A DNA stretch of 64,000 bases from Rhizobiales bacterium 63-22 (GCA_001898995.1 MKVZ01000005.1:1-64000), one strand, 5' to 3'. Shown: positions 1-7,787, numbered from the stretch's first letter. Program-made: numbers and translations. The notes: generated by a model not told the origin, from the letters alone.

Positions 1-595
1 CCTTGGCCATGGTGAAGGTCTTGCCCGAGCCGGTGACGCCGAGCAGCACCTGCGTGCGGTCGTCGTTGTGCAGGCCCTCGACCAGATCGCGGATGGCGGT
101 CGGCTGGTCGCCGGAGGGCTCGAAGCTCGTCTCCATGGTGATCGCCACGCCGCCCTCGGATTTCTCCGGGCGGGCGGGGCGGTGCGGCGTCCACAGCTTA
201 CCGTTCTTGAACAGCGGATTGCCGCTCTCGATCAGGTCGGACAGCGCCTTGACGGTGGCGGTCGCGCCGGATGGGTTGAGCCCGGCGGCGTCTTCGAGGC
301 TGATGTCGAGCCCCGCAACGGGGTTGAGGCCGGCGGCGGCGCGCTCCTTGGCCGAAGCCGCGCCGCCCATGGAGGTGCCGCGCGCGGTGCGGGTGGCTTC
401 CTTGCTGCGCTCGGGAATCTTCTTCGGTTGTTTAGGAGTTTTCGCGCGGGGCTTCGCGGCCTCGTCGCCGATCTCCTTCGCCCAGTCTGCGATGGAGCCC
501 GACAGCGGCGCGCCGGTGAACTCGGCCTGCGGCGCTTCGCCGAAACCGCCGGCGTCGTCCGAATCCTGCGTGTATTTGTCTTTGGAGGAGGTCAT
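1..595 (-). CDS. uvrB: Excinuclease ABC subunit B (UvrB), 5' part of gene, cut by window start
   Basis: UvrB is the DNA-damage-verifying helicase-like subunit of UvrABC nucleotide excision repair. Reading the complement from the ATG at 593-595 gives about 198 residues. The Walker A motif GVTGSGKTF lies near residue 185 and is preceded by [11 protein letters not shown], the usual UvrB N-terminal signature. In E. coli UvrB that signature is almost at the N-terminus; here some 150 extra residues, rich in Ala, Lys and Pro, come first, an extension that is common in Rhizobiales. The remaining two thirds of the gene lies outside the window. No GTTC-N7-GTTC SOS box typical of alphaproteobacterial LexA was seen in the short upstream gap shared with the divergent thioesterase gene. 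Confidence 0.93.
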   Translation of the reverse strand, partial: MTSSKDKYTQDSDDAGGFGEAPQAEFTGAPLSGSIADWAKEIGDEAAKPRAKTPKQPKKIPERSKEATRTARGTSMGGAASAKERAAAGLNPVAGLDISLEDAAGLNPSGATATVKALSDLIESGNPLFKNGKLWTPHRPARPEKSEGGVAITMETSFEPSGDQPTAIRDLVEGLHNDDRTQVLLGVTGSGKTFTMAK

Positions 596-654
596 GCCCC
601 CAATATGGAATTTCGGAGGCCAAATGAAAAGGGCGCGCGGGCGAAAACCGCAAG

Positions 655-678
655 CTCCTGACGGGCCGTTGTCAGGAG
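655..678. other. Inverted repeat between uvrB and the thioesterase gene
   Basis: An 8-bp perfect inverted repeat (CTCCTGAC / GTCAGGAG, 8-nt loop) lies in the divergent intergenic gap. It has no T run, so it is more likely an operator or an mRNA leader structure than a terminator. Function unknown. Confidence 0.35.
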
Positions 679-748
679 GATCGGGGGCTTTTCAAGCGGC
701 GGCGTTTGTCTCATAGTCGCCGCCGATTCAACATCGAGGTGAAGACTG

Positions 749-1138
749 ATGAGCGAAGAAGACACGCCGAAGGGCACGCTGACCATCCGCGTTTCCGCCA
801 TGCCCAAGGACGCCAATTCGGCCTACGATATCTTCGGCGGCTGGGTGATGGCGCAGATGGACATGGCGGCCGGCATCCGCTCCGCCGAGCGCGCCAGGGG
901 GCGCACGGTGACGGCGGCGGTGCGCGAAATGTCCTTCGCGCGGCCGGTGAAGATCGGCGATACGCTCTGCGTCTATACGGACATCACGCGGGTGGGCCGC
1001 ACCTCCATCACGCTGCGGGTCGAGGCCTGGGCGAAGCGCTATCTCAGCGACAGGCGCGACCTCGTCACCCATGCCGAATTCATCATGGTGGCGCTGGATG
1101 CGGACGGCAAGCCGTCGCCGGTGCCGGAAGAGGGCTGA
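749..1138 (+). CDS. Acyl-CoA thioesterase, hotdog fold, YciA-like
   Basis: A 129-residue single hotdog-domain protein that matches the YciA/BACH-type acyl-CoA thioesterases in length and sequence. These hydrolyse acyl-CoA to free acid and CoA in the cytoplasm. The segment SAYDIFGGWVMAQMD (residues 24-38) contains the family's catalytic Asp and the start of the hotdog helix, and the strand RVEAWAKR is also typical. The gene starts at ATG 749 after GAGGTGAAGAC and is monocistronic by context, because uvrB is divergent and the next gene is convergent. The family assignment is firm; the preferred acyl-CoA is not predictable. Confidence 0.85.
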   Translation: MSEEDTPKGTLTIRVSAMPKDANSAYDIFGGWVMAQMDMAAGIRSAERARGRTVTAAVREMSFARPVKIGDTLCVYTDITRVGRTSITLRVEAWAKRYLSDRRDLVTHAEFIMVALDADGKPSPVPEEG

Positions 1139-1152
1139 CGGATTTCTGCCCT

Positions 1153-1222
1153 GGAGCATTTCCAGCGAAAGTGCGAAGCGGTTTCGCGTGGGATAATGCG
1201 ACAAAACAAAGAGATGGAGCAC
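1153..1222. repeat. Mosaic palindromic intergenic repeat, copy 1
   Basis: The GGAGCATTTCCAGCGAAAG...GCGAAGCGGTTTCGCG module is followed by ACAAAACAAAGAGATGGAGC. It is nearly identical to copies at 28200 and 59528. The internal GCGAAGCGGTTTCGC can fold as a hairpin. It resembles the RIME/Bru-RS-type elements of Rhizobiales; the exact family name is an inference. Confidence 0.7.
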
Positions 1223-1251
1223 CCCCCGATTTCGTGAAAACAGCAACCGCT

Positions 1252-1527
1252 CTATTGCGCGCGGGAGGCTGCGTGGGTTTCCTCGTCCTCGGCGAGGCTG
1301 ACGATGCGCGGCTGCTGTGGGGTCGCCGGCACGGAGGCGGCAGCGGCGGGCGCAGCATTCGTCACGGGTGCGGCGGGCGTGATCGCGCCGGAGACGATCA
1401 TGTCGGGTCCGGCGATTCCGGCGCGCTGGAGCGGAGAGACATCGCCCGCGCAGCCGGCGAGGCCCGCCAGCAGGGGCATTGCCAGGGCAAGGCTGATCCT
1501 GAAAGAAGGAAATGGCTTGCGGCCCAT
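1252..1527 (-). CDS. Small predicted lipoprotein, function unknown
   Basis: A 91-residue protein with a basic N-terminus (MGRKPFPSF), a hydrophobic stretch and a lipobox LAGC at about residues 23-26. It should therefore be processed by signal peptidase II and lipidated on Cys26. The mature part is about 65 residues rich in Ala, Pro and Val, without a recognisable domain, and is probably disordered and anchored in an envelope membrane. It faces the thioesterase gene tail-to-tail across repeat copy 1. I do not recognise a family. Confidence 0.65.
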   Translation of the reverse strand: MGRKPFPSFRISLALAMPLLAGLAGCAGDVSPLQRAGIAGPDMIVSGAITPAAPVTNAAPAAAASVPATPQQPRIVSLAEDEETHAASRAQ

Positions 1528-1689
1528 GGTTCTCGGTCTCTTTCTGTCCGCCCGGCGGCAACGCTCCCAATATATGCGATAGAATAGGAAGGGAATGGTA
1601 AACGAATAGTCAGCGGCTGCTTGCCTGCCCGCCGTGTATGGCGGTTGTAAGGCTTTGGCGGCGCGGCGCCTATCTTCCGGAGTGGGCCG

Positions 1690-2601
1690 TTATTGCGTCG
1701 GTCCGGCAGGGAGTGCGGGCCCGGCCTTCCGGCTCCAGAGCATTGGAACCAGTTCCACCGCCAGCATGGCGGCGAAAAGCATGCCGCAGCCGAGGAAGCC
1801 CATCAGGGTGAGCCGGTCGCCGAGGAATATCGCGCCGGATATTGCCGCGAAAAGCGCTTCCGAGGAGAGAAAGATAGCCGCCTGCGCGGAAGTCGTGTAG
1901 CGCTGGCCCACAGCCTGCAAGGTGAAAGCTATGGCGGACGAGAACACGCCGGCGAAGAGCAGTTCCTTCCAGCTCAGCAGGATCGCGCCCCAGTTGAAAT
2001 CCTCGGTGACCGAAGCGATCGCGAGACCGGCGACAGCCGCCGTTACCAACTGGATGCAACCGAGCGTTATCGGCCTGCCGGCTCGTTTGGCGTTGCCGAT
2101 CAGGACCACCTGCATAGCCCAGAAGACGGCGCCGCAGATCACGAGCCAGTCACCGTGCCTGAGCATGGTCAATGCACCGCCGGACAAAAGGAAAATGCCG
2201 ACAAGGCAGGCCGCGGCGCTCGGCCAGACCACCGGATGCGGCCAGGTGCGAAACAGCACCACGCCCAGTACCGGAACCATGACCACATATAATCCGGTCA
2301 GGAAACCGGCATTGGTGACTGAAGTCGTGAGGAGGCCGACCTGTTGCAGGGCCATTCCGATGAAGAACATCAGGCCGATCAGGATGAAATAGAGATAGCC
2401 GGAGCGCCCGAGCCGATGCTTCGAGCGCCTGCCTTCCGCCACTGCCAGCGGCAGCACGGTCAGCGATGCGATGGCCGAGCGGACGCCGATGAACACGAAC
2501 GGGCCGATATTCGCCATGGCCGTCGATTGCGCCACGAAACCCATGCCCCATATGACTCCCGCCAGAAGAAGGAGCATATTGGCCTGCACGCGCGTCATCA
2601 T
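1690..2601 (-). CDS. EamA/DMT-family transporter
   Basis: An inner-membrane drug/metabolite transporter of the ten-helix EamA type. Two homologous halves are visible: the first begins NMLLLLAGVIWGMGFVAQS, the second near GDWLVICGAVFWAMQVV. Such proteins export small metabolites or amino acids by proton exchange. I start at the ATG ending at 2601 (MMTRVQANM) because GAGG lies five bases upstream and helix 1 begins directly after it. The frame stays open about 110 codons further upstream, but that stretch is Arg/Pro-rich and unlike the family. Length 303 residues, normal for EamA proteins. Substrate unknown. Confidence 0.85.
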   Translation of the reverse strand: MMTRVQANMLLLLAGVIWGMGFVAQSTAMANIGPFVFIGVRSAIASLTVLPLAVAEGRRSKHRLGRSGYLYFILIGLMFFIGMALQQVGLLTTSVTNAGFLTGLYVVMVPVLGVVLFRTWPHPVVWPSAAACLVGIFLLSGGALTMLRHGDWLVICGAVFWAMQVVLIGNAKRAGRPITLGCIQLVTAAVAGLAIASVTEDFNWGAILLSWKELLFAGVFSSAIAFTLQAVGQRYTTSAQAAIFLSSEALFAAISGAIFLGDRLTLMGFLGCGMLFAAMLAVELVPMLWSRKAGPALPAGPTQ

Positions 2602-3013
2602 TGCCTCGTTGAAGAAAGAGAACCGGCGACATGTTCCGCCACGGTTCCATCCTATAGGCGTTATCATGGGGAATCGGCAAGGGGGAGAGGTGATCATGCC
2701 GGCGGAGCGGAAACCGGCCACGGGGCCGGGTCGCAGATTCCGGATGGAACAGGATATCGATACCTGCCCAATGATTTGGCAGCATCGAATTTTTCCGCGT
2801 GAAAAGATCGGCGGAAATGCTATAGTTTCATGAATGGCAATTCGAACGGTTCCGAAGCATCTGCCTCGGGGGCCGTTTTCTTTTTGTGTTTCGGGACGTG
2901 TTTCCCGATGGGGTTCCGCGGCGCGAGCCATGGGACGAGGTGGGCAATTTGCGTTGCCGGCCCTCGCCGTCCGGATACGGGCGGCGAGGGCCGGGCGAAG
3001 GAAAGGACCGGGT
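2602..3013. other. Gap upstream of greA
   Basis: This 412-bp region separates the EamA gene from greA. A TATAGT at 2821-2826 could be a -10 element, giving a greA leader of about 180 nt. A 63-codon reading frame (2830-3021) crosses the region but overlaps the greA start and looks like chance coding. The strongest element is the hairpin at 2957-2994, listed separately. Confidence 0.4.
2957..2994 (+). promoter_or_regulatory. Strong hairpin in the greA 5' leader
   Basis: A 13-bp perfect, GC-only-but-one inverted repeat (CCGGCCCTCGCCG / CGGCGAGGGCCGG) with a 12-nt loop ends 19 nt before the greA ATG, immediately upstream of its ribosome-binding site. It has no T run. It could be an attenuator-like or RNA-stability element; function inferred only. 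Confidence 0.55.
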
Positions 3014-3487
3014 ATGGATAAGTATCCTATGACCCCTCGCGGTTTTGAAAAGCTGAAGGAAGAACTCCGCTGGCGTCAGCAGACGGAGCGTCCCCGGATC
3101 ATCGAGGCGATCGCCGAGGCGCGCGCGCATGGCGACCTGTCGGAAAACGCCGAATATCATGCCGCGAAGGAGGCTCAGAGCCTCAACGAAGGCCGCATCA
3201 ACGAACTCGAAGACCTCGTCGCACGCGCGGAGGTGATCGACGTCTCCAAGCTGTCGGGCGACAGGATCAAGTTCGGTGCCACCGTGACCATGATCGACGA
3301 GGACACGGAAGAGGAAAAAATCTATCAGATCGTCGGCGATCAGGAAGCCGATGTGAAGGAAGGCCGCATCTCCATTTCGTCGCCGATCGCGCGCGCGCTG
3401 ATCGGCAAGACCGAGGGCGATACGATCGAAGTCAACGCACCGGGCGGCTCGCGTTCCTACGAGATCGTCGGGCTGAAATTCGTCTGA
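3014..3487 (+). CDS. greA: Transcription elongation factor GreA
   Basis: GreA binds the secondary channel of RNA polymerase and stimulates cleavage of backtracked transcripts. The 157-residue length is standard. The N-terminal coiled coil ([20 protein letters not shown]) carries the tip [15 protein letters not shown] with the conserved acidic pair used for cleavage. The C-terminal FKBP-like domain ends with [15 protein letters not shown] and the typical terminal region. The ATG at 3014 is preceded by AAGGA. The GTG of lpcC follows 7 nt after the stop, so the two genes are probably co-transcribed. Confidence 0.97.
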   Translation: MDKYPMTPRGFEKLKEELRWRQQTERPRIIEAIAEARAHGDLSENAEYHAAKEAQSLNEGRINELEDLVARAEVIDVSKLSGDRIKFGATVTMIDEDTEEEKIYQIVGDQEADVKEGRISISSPIARALIGKTEGDTIEVNAPGGSRSYEIVGLKFV

Positions 3488-3494
3488 TCGTCGC

Positions 3495-4547
3495 GTGCGG
3501 GTTCCGGTTCAGGATGTCGAGGTCGTCGCGCCCAATTTCAAGCGCCGCCTGTCCGGCGTGACCTCGACCATCGTGCAACTCATCCCCCTGCAACGCGCCA
3601 GAGGGCTGAACATCGCCACCATGGGGCCGGGATTGCCCGACAGCCTGCCGCATCTGGACGGGAGTTCCGTATTCTCTTTCTGGCGGCGGCCCGCGACGCG
3701 CCGGTTCCGCATCTGGCACGCGCGCCGCAATATCGAGATGCTGGCGGGCATCTTCATGCGTGACGTGCTGCGCATGAAATTGCGGCTGATCTTCACTTCC
3801 GCCGCGCAGCGTCATCACAAGCCTTTCACCAAATGGCTGATCCGGCGCATGAATGCGGTGATCGCCACCAGCGCCCGTTCCGGCAGTTTTCTGGAAGTGC
3901 CGCATGACGTCATCATGCACGGCGTCGATCTCGACCGCTTCCATCCGCCGCGCGGGGGCGAGGACGATTTCGCCGCTTCGGGCCTGCCGGGCAGATATGC
4001 CGTAGGCTGCTTCGGGCGTGTGCGCCATTCCAAGGGCACGGACCTGTTCGTCGACGTCATGATCAAGCTGTTGCCGAAATATCCCGACTGGACGGCGGTG
4101 ATCACCGGGCGCGCGACGGCCGAGCACAAGGCGTTCGAGGACGGGCTGCGCGCGAAGATCGCCGCCGCCGGGCTTCAGGAACGCATTCTCATTCTGGGCG
4201 AAGTGCCGGATATCCGCGTCTGGTATCGGCGGCTGACGCTTTATGTGGCGCCGTCGCGCAACGAAGGCTTCGGGTTGACGCCGCTGGAGGCCATGGCCTC
4301 GCGGACCGCCGTGGTGGCGAGCGACGCCGGGGCCTATGCGGAAATGATCGTAGACGGGGTGGGAAGCGTGGTGCCAGCCGGTGACGGCGCGGCGCTGACC
4401 GCGGCTATCGAGCCGTTTCTCGCCGATCCGGCGAAAACGGCGCGGGCCGGCGAGGTGGCGCTCGCCCATGTGCGGGAGAACTTTCCGCTCGAAAAGGAGG
4501 CCGCCGCCATCAGCGCGGTCTATGAGCGGGTCTTCGCAAGCGTATAA
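3495..4547 (+). CDS. lpcC: LPS core mannosyltransferase, GT4 family (LpcC/LpsB/WadC-like)
   Basis: A family-4 glycosyltransferase (GT-B fold, 350 residues) of the rhizobial LpcC/LpsB group, which adds mannose to the inner core of lipopolysaccharide at the cytoplasmic face. The C-terminal nucleotide-sugar domain shows GCFGRVRHSKGTDLFVD and the E-x7-E motif EGFGLTPLE near residue 250. It starts at GTG 3495, 7 nt after greA, with no strong Shine-Dalgarno sequence, which suggests coupling. In Sinorhizobium the same gene also sits next to greA and near lrp, which supports the assignment. In Brucella the equivalent enzyme is, as I recall, WadC, a core-branch mannosyltransferase important for hiding LPS from innate immunity. 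Confidence 0.88.
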   Translation: MRVPVQDVEVVAPNFKRRLSGVTSTIVQLIPLQRARGLNIATMGPGLPDSLPHLDGSSVFSFWRRPATRRFRIWHARRNIEMLAGIFMRDVLRMKLRLIFTSAAQRHHKPFTKWLIRRMNAVIATSARSGSFLEVPHDVIMHGVDLDRFHPPRGGEDDFAASGLPGRYAVGCFGRVRHSKGTDLFVDVMIKLLPKYPDWTAVITGRATAEHKAFEDGLRAKIAAAGLQERILILGEVPDIRVWYRRLTLYVAPSRNEGFGLTPLEAMASRTAVVASDAGAYAEMIVDGVGSVVPAGDGAALTAAIEPFLADPAKTARAGEVALAHVRENFPLEKEAAAISAVYERVFASV

Positions 4548-4563
4548 ATCTTGGCACGTAATG

Positions 4564-5034
4564 TTATAGAATCATCAGCGGCTCGTCCTTGACCGGACGG
4601 ATGGTCAGCGCTGTGCGCACCGAATCCACGTTGGGGGCGGCGGTCAGTTCCTCGATGACGAAGGTCTGGAAGCTGTTGAGGTCGCGCGCGACGCAATGGA
4701 GCAGGAAGTCGGATTCGCCCGACACCATCCACGCGCGCCGCACCAGCGGCCATTGCTTGGTCTTTTCGGCGAAGGCCTTGAGGTCGGCGTCGGCCTGCCG
4801 GTGCAATCCGACCGAACAGAAGGCCACCAGATCCTGCCCCAGCGCATTGCCGTTCAATATGGCGCGATAGCCTCGGATGACGCCGCTTTCCTCCAGCTTG
4901 CGCACGCGGCGCAGGCAGGGCGGAGCGGAAATACCCACCCTTTCGGCGAGTTCGACATTGGTAATGCGCCCGTTGTTCTGGAGTTCCCGCAGGATTTTCC
5001 AGTCGATTTCGTCCAGATCGGCCTTGATCGGCAT
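4564..5034 (-). CDS. lrp: Lrp/AsnC-family transcriptional regulator
   Basis: A 156-residue Lrp-type feast/famine regulator. The N-terminal winged helix-turn-helix covers ITNVELAERVGISAPPCLRR (about residues 24-43), and the C-terminal RAM ligand domain follows from about residue 70 (ALGQDLVAFCSVGLH). The hallmark sequence ESGVIRGYRAILN links the two. It lies tail-to-tail with lpcC, 16 bp apart. Lrp proteins bind amino acids and globally control amino-acid metabolism genes. The start at 5034 (MPIKADLDEIDWKIL) has the canonical distance to the HTH. Confidence 0.93.
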   Translation of the reverse strand: MPIKADLDEIDWKILRELQNNGRITNVELAERVGISAPPCLRRVRKLEESGVIRGYRAILNGNALGQDLVAFCSVGLHRQADADLKAFAEKTKQWPLVRRAWMVSGESDFLLHCVARDLNSFQTFVIEELTAAPNVDSVRTALTIRPVKDEPLMIL

Positions 5035-5411
5035 ATATCACTCCGCGCGCAAGGAAATTTCATCCCGGGGCAATTATAAAACATTCGCCGTTGGCGCGGC
5101 GCAATCTATGCCTGCTCATATCAAATGGGAAGGGCCGCTGTAAACCATCCGCGTCTTTTTCAGCGCGTCTGCAACACTCGCGTGGAGGCAAAGGTGCGCT
5201 CCCGAAAAGCGGGCGGGGTTTGCAAAACCGTCACAAGCTGTGGCTAAAGCGGTACGCGGGCCCGGCGAACCTTGCAAAGGTGCAGGGGCAGACCTACCTT
5301 GGCCACAATAGAGGGGCACGACCGAGGGACGCAAAGGCGAGTCCGGCAGGCCGCGCGCCGTTTACTTGACATCGTTGTTTGTTTTAAATCGATTCAGGCC
5401 GGGAGGTTTCC
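5035..5411. other. Divergent lrp/trxB intergenic region
   Basis: 377 bp between the divergent genes. TTGACA at 5366-5371 could be a trxB -35, but no good -10 lies at the right spacing. The small dyad ACCTT-gca-AAGGT sits at 5269-5281. I see no small ORF with a good start and no recognisable RNA. Confidence 0.35.
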
Positions 5412-6395
5412 ATGTCACAGGCGTCGCAGCGCCACGCGCCCGTTATCATCATCGGTTCCGGTCCCGCCGGTTATACGGCCGCGATCTATGCCGCGCGCGC
5501 CATGCTGAAGCCTGTTCTGATTGCCGGTTTGCAGCCGGGCGGCCAGCTTATGATCACCACCGATGTCGAGAACTATCCGGGCTATGCCGATCCGGTACAG
5601 GGGCCGTGGATGATGGAGCAGATGGCGAAGCAGGCGGAGAATGTCGGCGCAGAGATCGTCTACGATATCGTCACCGAGGTGGAGACGGCCACACGCCCGT
5701 TCCGGCTCAGGTGCGATTCCGGCGCAGTCTATAGCTGCGACGCGCTCGTCATCGCCACCGGCGCGCAGGCCAAATGGCTGGGCCTGCCGAGCGAGCAGAC
5801 CTTCATGGGGGGCGGCGTTTCGGCCTGCGCCACCTGCGACGGCTTCTTCTATCGCGGCAAGGAAGTGGTCGTGGTCGGCGGCGGCAATACGGCGGTGGAG
5901 GAAGCGCTCTATCTGTCGCATATCGCCAGCAGCGTGACGGTGGTGCATCGCCGTGACAGCTTCCGCGCCGAGAAGATCATGCAGGACCGGCTTCTGTCGC
6001 GCGCCAATGTGCGTGTGGTCTGGAACAGCGTGATCGACGAAATCCTCGGTACGCAGGCAAAGCCGCCGATGGGGCCGACGGTGACGGGTGTGCGGCTGAA
6101 AAACGTCGTTACCGGCGAGACGAGCGAACTGGCGACGCATGGCGTATTCGTCGCCATCGGGCATGCGCCCGCCGTGTCGCTGTTCGAGGGCAAGCTGAAG
6201 CAGAAGCCGAACGGCTATCTGTGGACGGCGCCGGATTCGACCGCCACCGACGTGCCGGGCATTTTCGCCGCCGGCGATGTCACCGACGATATATACCGGC
6301 AAGCCGTGACGGCGGCCGGCATGGGTTGCATGGCCGCGCTCGAAGCCGAGCGCTGGCTGGCCGCACAGGAACCGCTGCACGAAGCCGCGGAGTAA
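5412..6395 (+). CDS. trxB: Thioredoxin reductase
   Basis: Class I, low-molecular-weight thioredoxin-disulfide reductase (327 residues): an FAD enzyme that passes NADPH electrons to thioredoxin in the cytoplasm. The FAD-binding motif IIGSGPAGYTAAIYAAR lies near the N-terminus, the redox-active CATC near residue 138, and the NADP-binding VVGGGNTAVEEAL follows. The C-terminal FAD signature FAAGDVTDDIYRQAVTAAG is intact. A near-perfect Shine-Dalgarno GGGAGG (5401-5406) precedes ATG 5412. The vtlR start follows 12 nt after the stop, so the two genes are likely one transcript. Confidence 0.97.
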   Translation: MSQASQRHAPVIIIGSGPAGYTAAIYAARAMLKPVLIAGLQPGGQLMITTDVENYPGYADPVQGPWMMEQMAKQAENVGAEIVYDIVTEVETATRPFRLRCDSGAVYSCDALVIATGAQAKWLGLPSEQTFMGGGVSACATCDGFFYRGKEVVVVGGGNTAVEEALYLSHIASSVTVVHRRDSFRAEKIMQDRLLSRANVRVVWNSVIDEILGTQAKPPMGPTVTGVRLKNVVTGETSELATHGVFVAIGHAPAVSLFEGKLKQKPNGYLWTAPDSTATDVPGIFAAGDVTDDIYRQAVTAAGMGCMAALEAERWLAAQEPLHEAAE

Positions 6396-6407
6396 AGAGG
6401 GGAAGTC

Positions 6408-7313
6408 GTGGTCGCACCGCTCGATTGGGATAAACTGCGCATATTCCATGCCGCGGCCGAGGCGGGGTCGTTCACGCATGCCGCGCAGACGCTGCATCTT
6501 TCGCAGTCGGCCATCTCGCGGCAGGTCAGCGCGCTGGAACAGGATGTCGGCGTGCCGCTGTTCCATCGCCATGCGCGCGGCCTCATCCTGACGGAGCAGG
6601 GCGAGACGCTCTACCGCACAGCGCACGACGTGCTGATGAAATTGGAAAACGTCCGCTCCAGACTGGCGGAGAGCAAGGAAAAGCCGACCGGGCGCCTGCG
6701 CGTCACAACCACGGTGGGGCTGGGTTCGGGCTGGCTGATCGAGCGCGTGCAGGAATTCATCGAGCTTTATCCCGATGTGCAGTTGCAGATGATCCTCGAC
6801 AACGAGGAACTGGATCTCACCATGCGCCACGCGGATTGCGCGGTGCGCCTGCGCCAGCCGCAGCAGCCGGACCTGATCCAGCGCCGCCTGTTCACCGTGC
6901 ATATGCACGTCTATGCCTCGGCGGGCTATATCGCCAAATACGGCAAGCTGAATTCGATCGACGAGATCGATCAGCACCGCATCGTCACCTTCGGCGAGCC
7001 GGCGCCGAGCTACCTGACCGGTCTCAATTGGCTGGAAACGGCGGGGCGCACGGACGGCAGCGCACGCATACCCGCCTTGCAGGTCAACAACCTGCTCTCC
7101 GTGCGCCGCGCCGTCCAGCGCGGGGTCGGCATCGCCGTGCTGCCCGACTATATGGCCGACAAGGAAGCCGGGCTGGTGCAGCTTCTGCCGGAACTGGAGG
7201 AAATTCCATCCTTCGATACGTTCTTCTGCTATCCCGACGCGCTCAAGAACTCGGCCAAGCTGCATGCCTTCCGCGATTTCCTGTTTTCCAAGGCGCGCAA
7301 CTGGACCTATTGA
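6408..7313 (+). CDS. vtlR: LysR-family regulator, VtlR/LsrB homologue
   Basis: A 301-residue LysR-type regulator. The N-terminal HTH covers GSFTHAAQTLHLSQSAISRQ (about residues 19-38), followed by the linker helix and the two-lobed ligand domain. The position directly after trxB and before an AbcR-type sRNA gene is the arrangement known for Brucella vtlR and Sinorhizobium lsrB, whose proteins have very similar N-termini (DWDKLRIFHAAAEAGSF). Known from the family: VtlR activates abcR2 and a few small-protein genes and is needed for virulence; LsrB links redox state, LPS and symbiosis. The ligand is not known to me. Confidence 0.9.
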   Translation: MVAPLDWDKLRIFHAAAEAGSFTHAAQTLHLSQSAISRQVSALEQDVGVPLFHRHARGLILTEQGETLYRTAHDVLMKLENVRSRLAESKEKPTGRLRVTTTVGLGSGWLIERVQEFIELYPDVQLQMILDNEELDLTMRHADCAVRLRQPQQPDLIQRRLFTVHMHVYASAGYIAKYGKLNSIDEIDQHRIVTFGEPAPSYLTGLNWLETAGRTDGSARIPALQVNNLLSVRRAVQRGVGIAVLPDYMADKEAGLVQLLPELEEIPSFDTFFCYPDALKNSAKLHAFRDFLFSKARNWTY

Positions 7314-7476
7314 CCGGATATCGGAAACCGATTCGGCAATAGGGATGCCGGTTTTGCGGGCAGGGCGGGGCGGCTTATGCCTTCCGTATAGGCGAGCCTT
7401 CCGTGAGGGGTCTGCGGCCGGATGCGCCTCCTTTTCTTCTAAGTAACTGTTTTTATGGGATTTTCATCAGCAAACA

Positions 7477-7499
7477 AGCCATGCGCAAAACGCATGGCT
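7477..7499. promoter_or_regulatory. LysR-type T-N11-A operator upstream of the AbcR2-like sRNA
   Basis: A 9-bp perfect dyad (AGCCATGCG / CGCATGGCT, loop CAAAA). T7482 and A7494 form an exact T-N11-A LysR box. The centre at 7488 is about 66 bp upstream of the predicted sRNA start, the standard recognition-site position for LysR activators. VtlR, encoded just upstream, is the obvious candidate to bind it. Confidence 0.65.
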
Positions 7500-7517
7500 G
7501 CCCTGCATAATGGCGCG

Positions 7518-7548
7518 TTGCAAAAACAATGGGCAGGGAGCATATAAG
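7518..7548 (+). promoter_or_regulatory. Promoter of the AbcR2-like sRNA
   Basis: A -35-like TTGCAA at 7518-7523 and a -10-like TATAAG at 7543-7548 are separated by 19 bp (18 if ATATAA is used). This long spacing suits an activator-dependent promoter. Predicted start about 7552-7556. Confidence 0.6.
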
Positions 7549-7553
7549 TATTG

Positions 7554-7665
7554 CTCAGCGATGCGTTTCCTCCTCCCATTTGCGCATGCTGAGTGTTCCC
7601 CTCTGGAGGTTTGCCCAAGGGCACCTTCAAAACTCAAAGCCAGACATTTGTCTGGCTTTTTTTTT
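7554..7665 (+). ncRNA. abcR2: AbcR2-like (alpha-r15 family) trans-acting small RNA
   Basis: A roughly 110-nt RNA. Hairpin 1 pairs CTCAGC (7554-7559) with GCTGAG (7588-7593) and ATGCG with CGCAT around a single bulged G, presenting a loop that contains CCTCCTCCC (7569-7577), a classic anti-Shine-Dalgarno seed. A second CU-rich stretch, GTTCCCCTC, follows; then a small GCCC/GGGC hairpin; then a strong intrinsic terminator. The location downstream of vtlR, the length and the CU-rich loops match AbcR sRNAs, which repress ABC-transporter mRNAs through Hfq. I assign it from architecture and location, not from an alignment. Confidence 0.8.
7638..7665 (+). terminator. Rho-independent terminator of the AbcR2-like sRNA
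   Basis: Stem AGCCAGA / TCTGGCT with loop CATTTG, followed by nine T residues (7657-7665). Confidence 0.9.
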
Positions 7666-7787
7666 GGCTTTTGCGGGGGCGCGACACGTCGCAAAAATTC
7701 GTCGCACAAGCATGACTTTTGCGACAGAAATTCCCTTGAAAACTCAGCGCCGCCGATTTTGATGCGAAACCTGAGACTTCCGCGACA

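Noticed and set aside
596..748. LexA (SOS) box controlling uvrB
   Set aside because: No GTTC-N7-GTTC-like sequence was found on either strand of the gap.
2830..3021. A 63-codon leader peptide candidate upstream of greA
   Set aside because: It runs over the greA hairpin and start codon, lacks a Shine-Dalgarno sequence, and contains no run of regulatory codons expected of an attenuator peptide.
5366..5394. TTGACA as a vegetative promoter for trxB
   Set aside because: The -35 is perfect, but at 17 bp the -10 would be TCGATT, and the start would fall in the Shine-Dalgarno sequence. Left as a remark only.
5415..7265. A 616-codon open frame opposite trxB and vtlR
   Set aside because: Antisense to two confidently identified genes; same GC-driven artefact.
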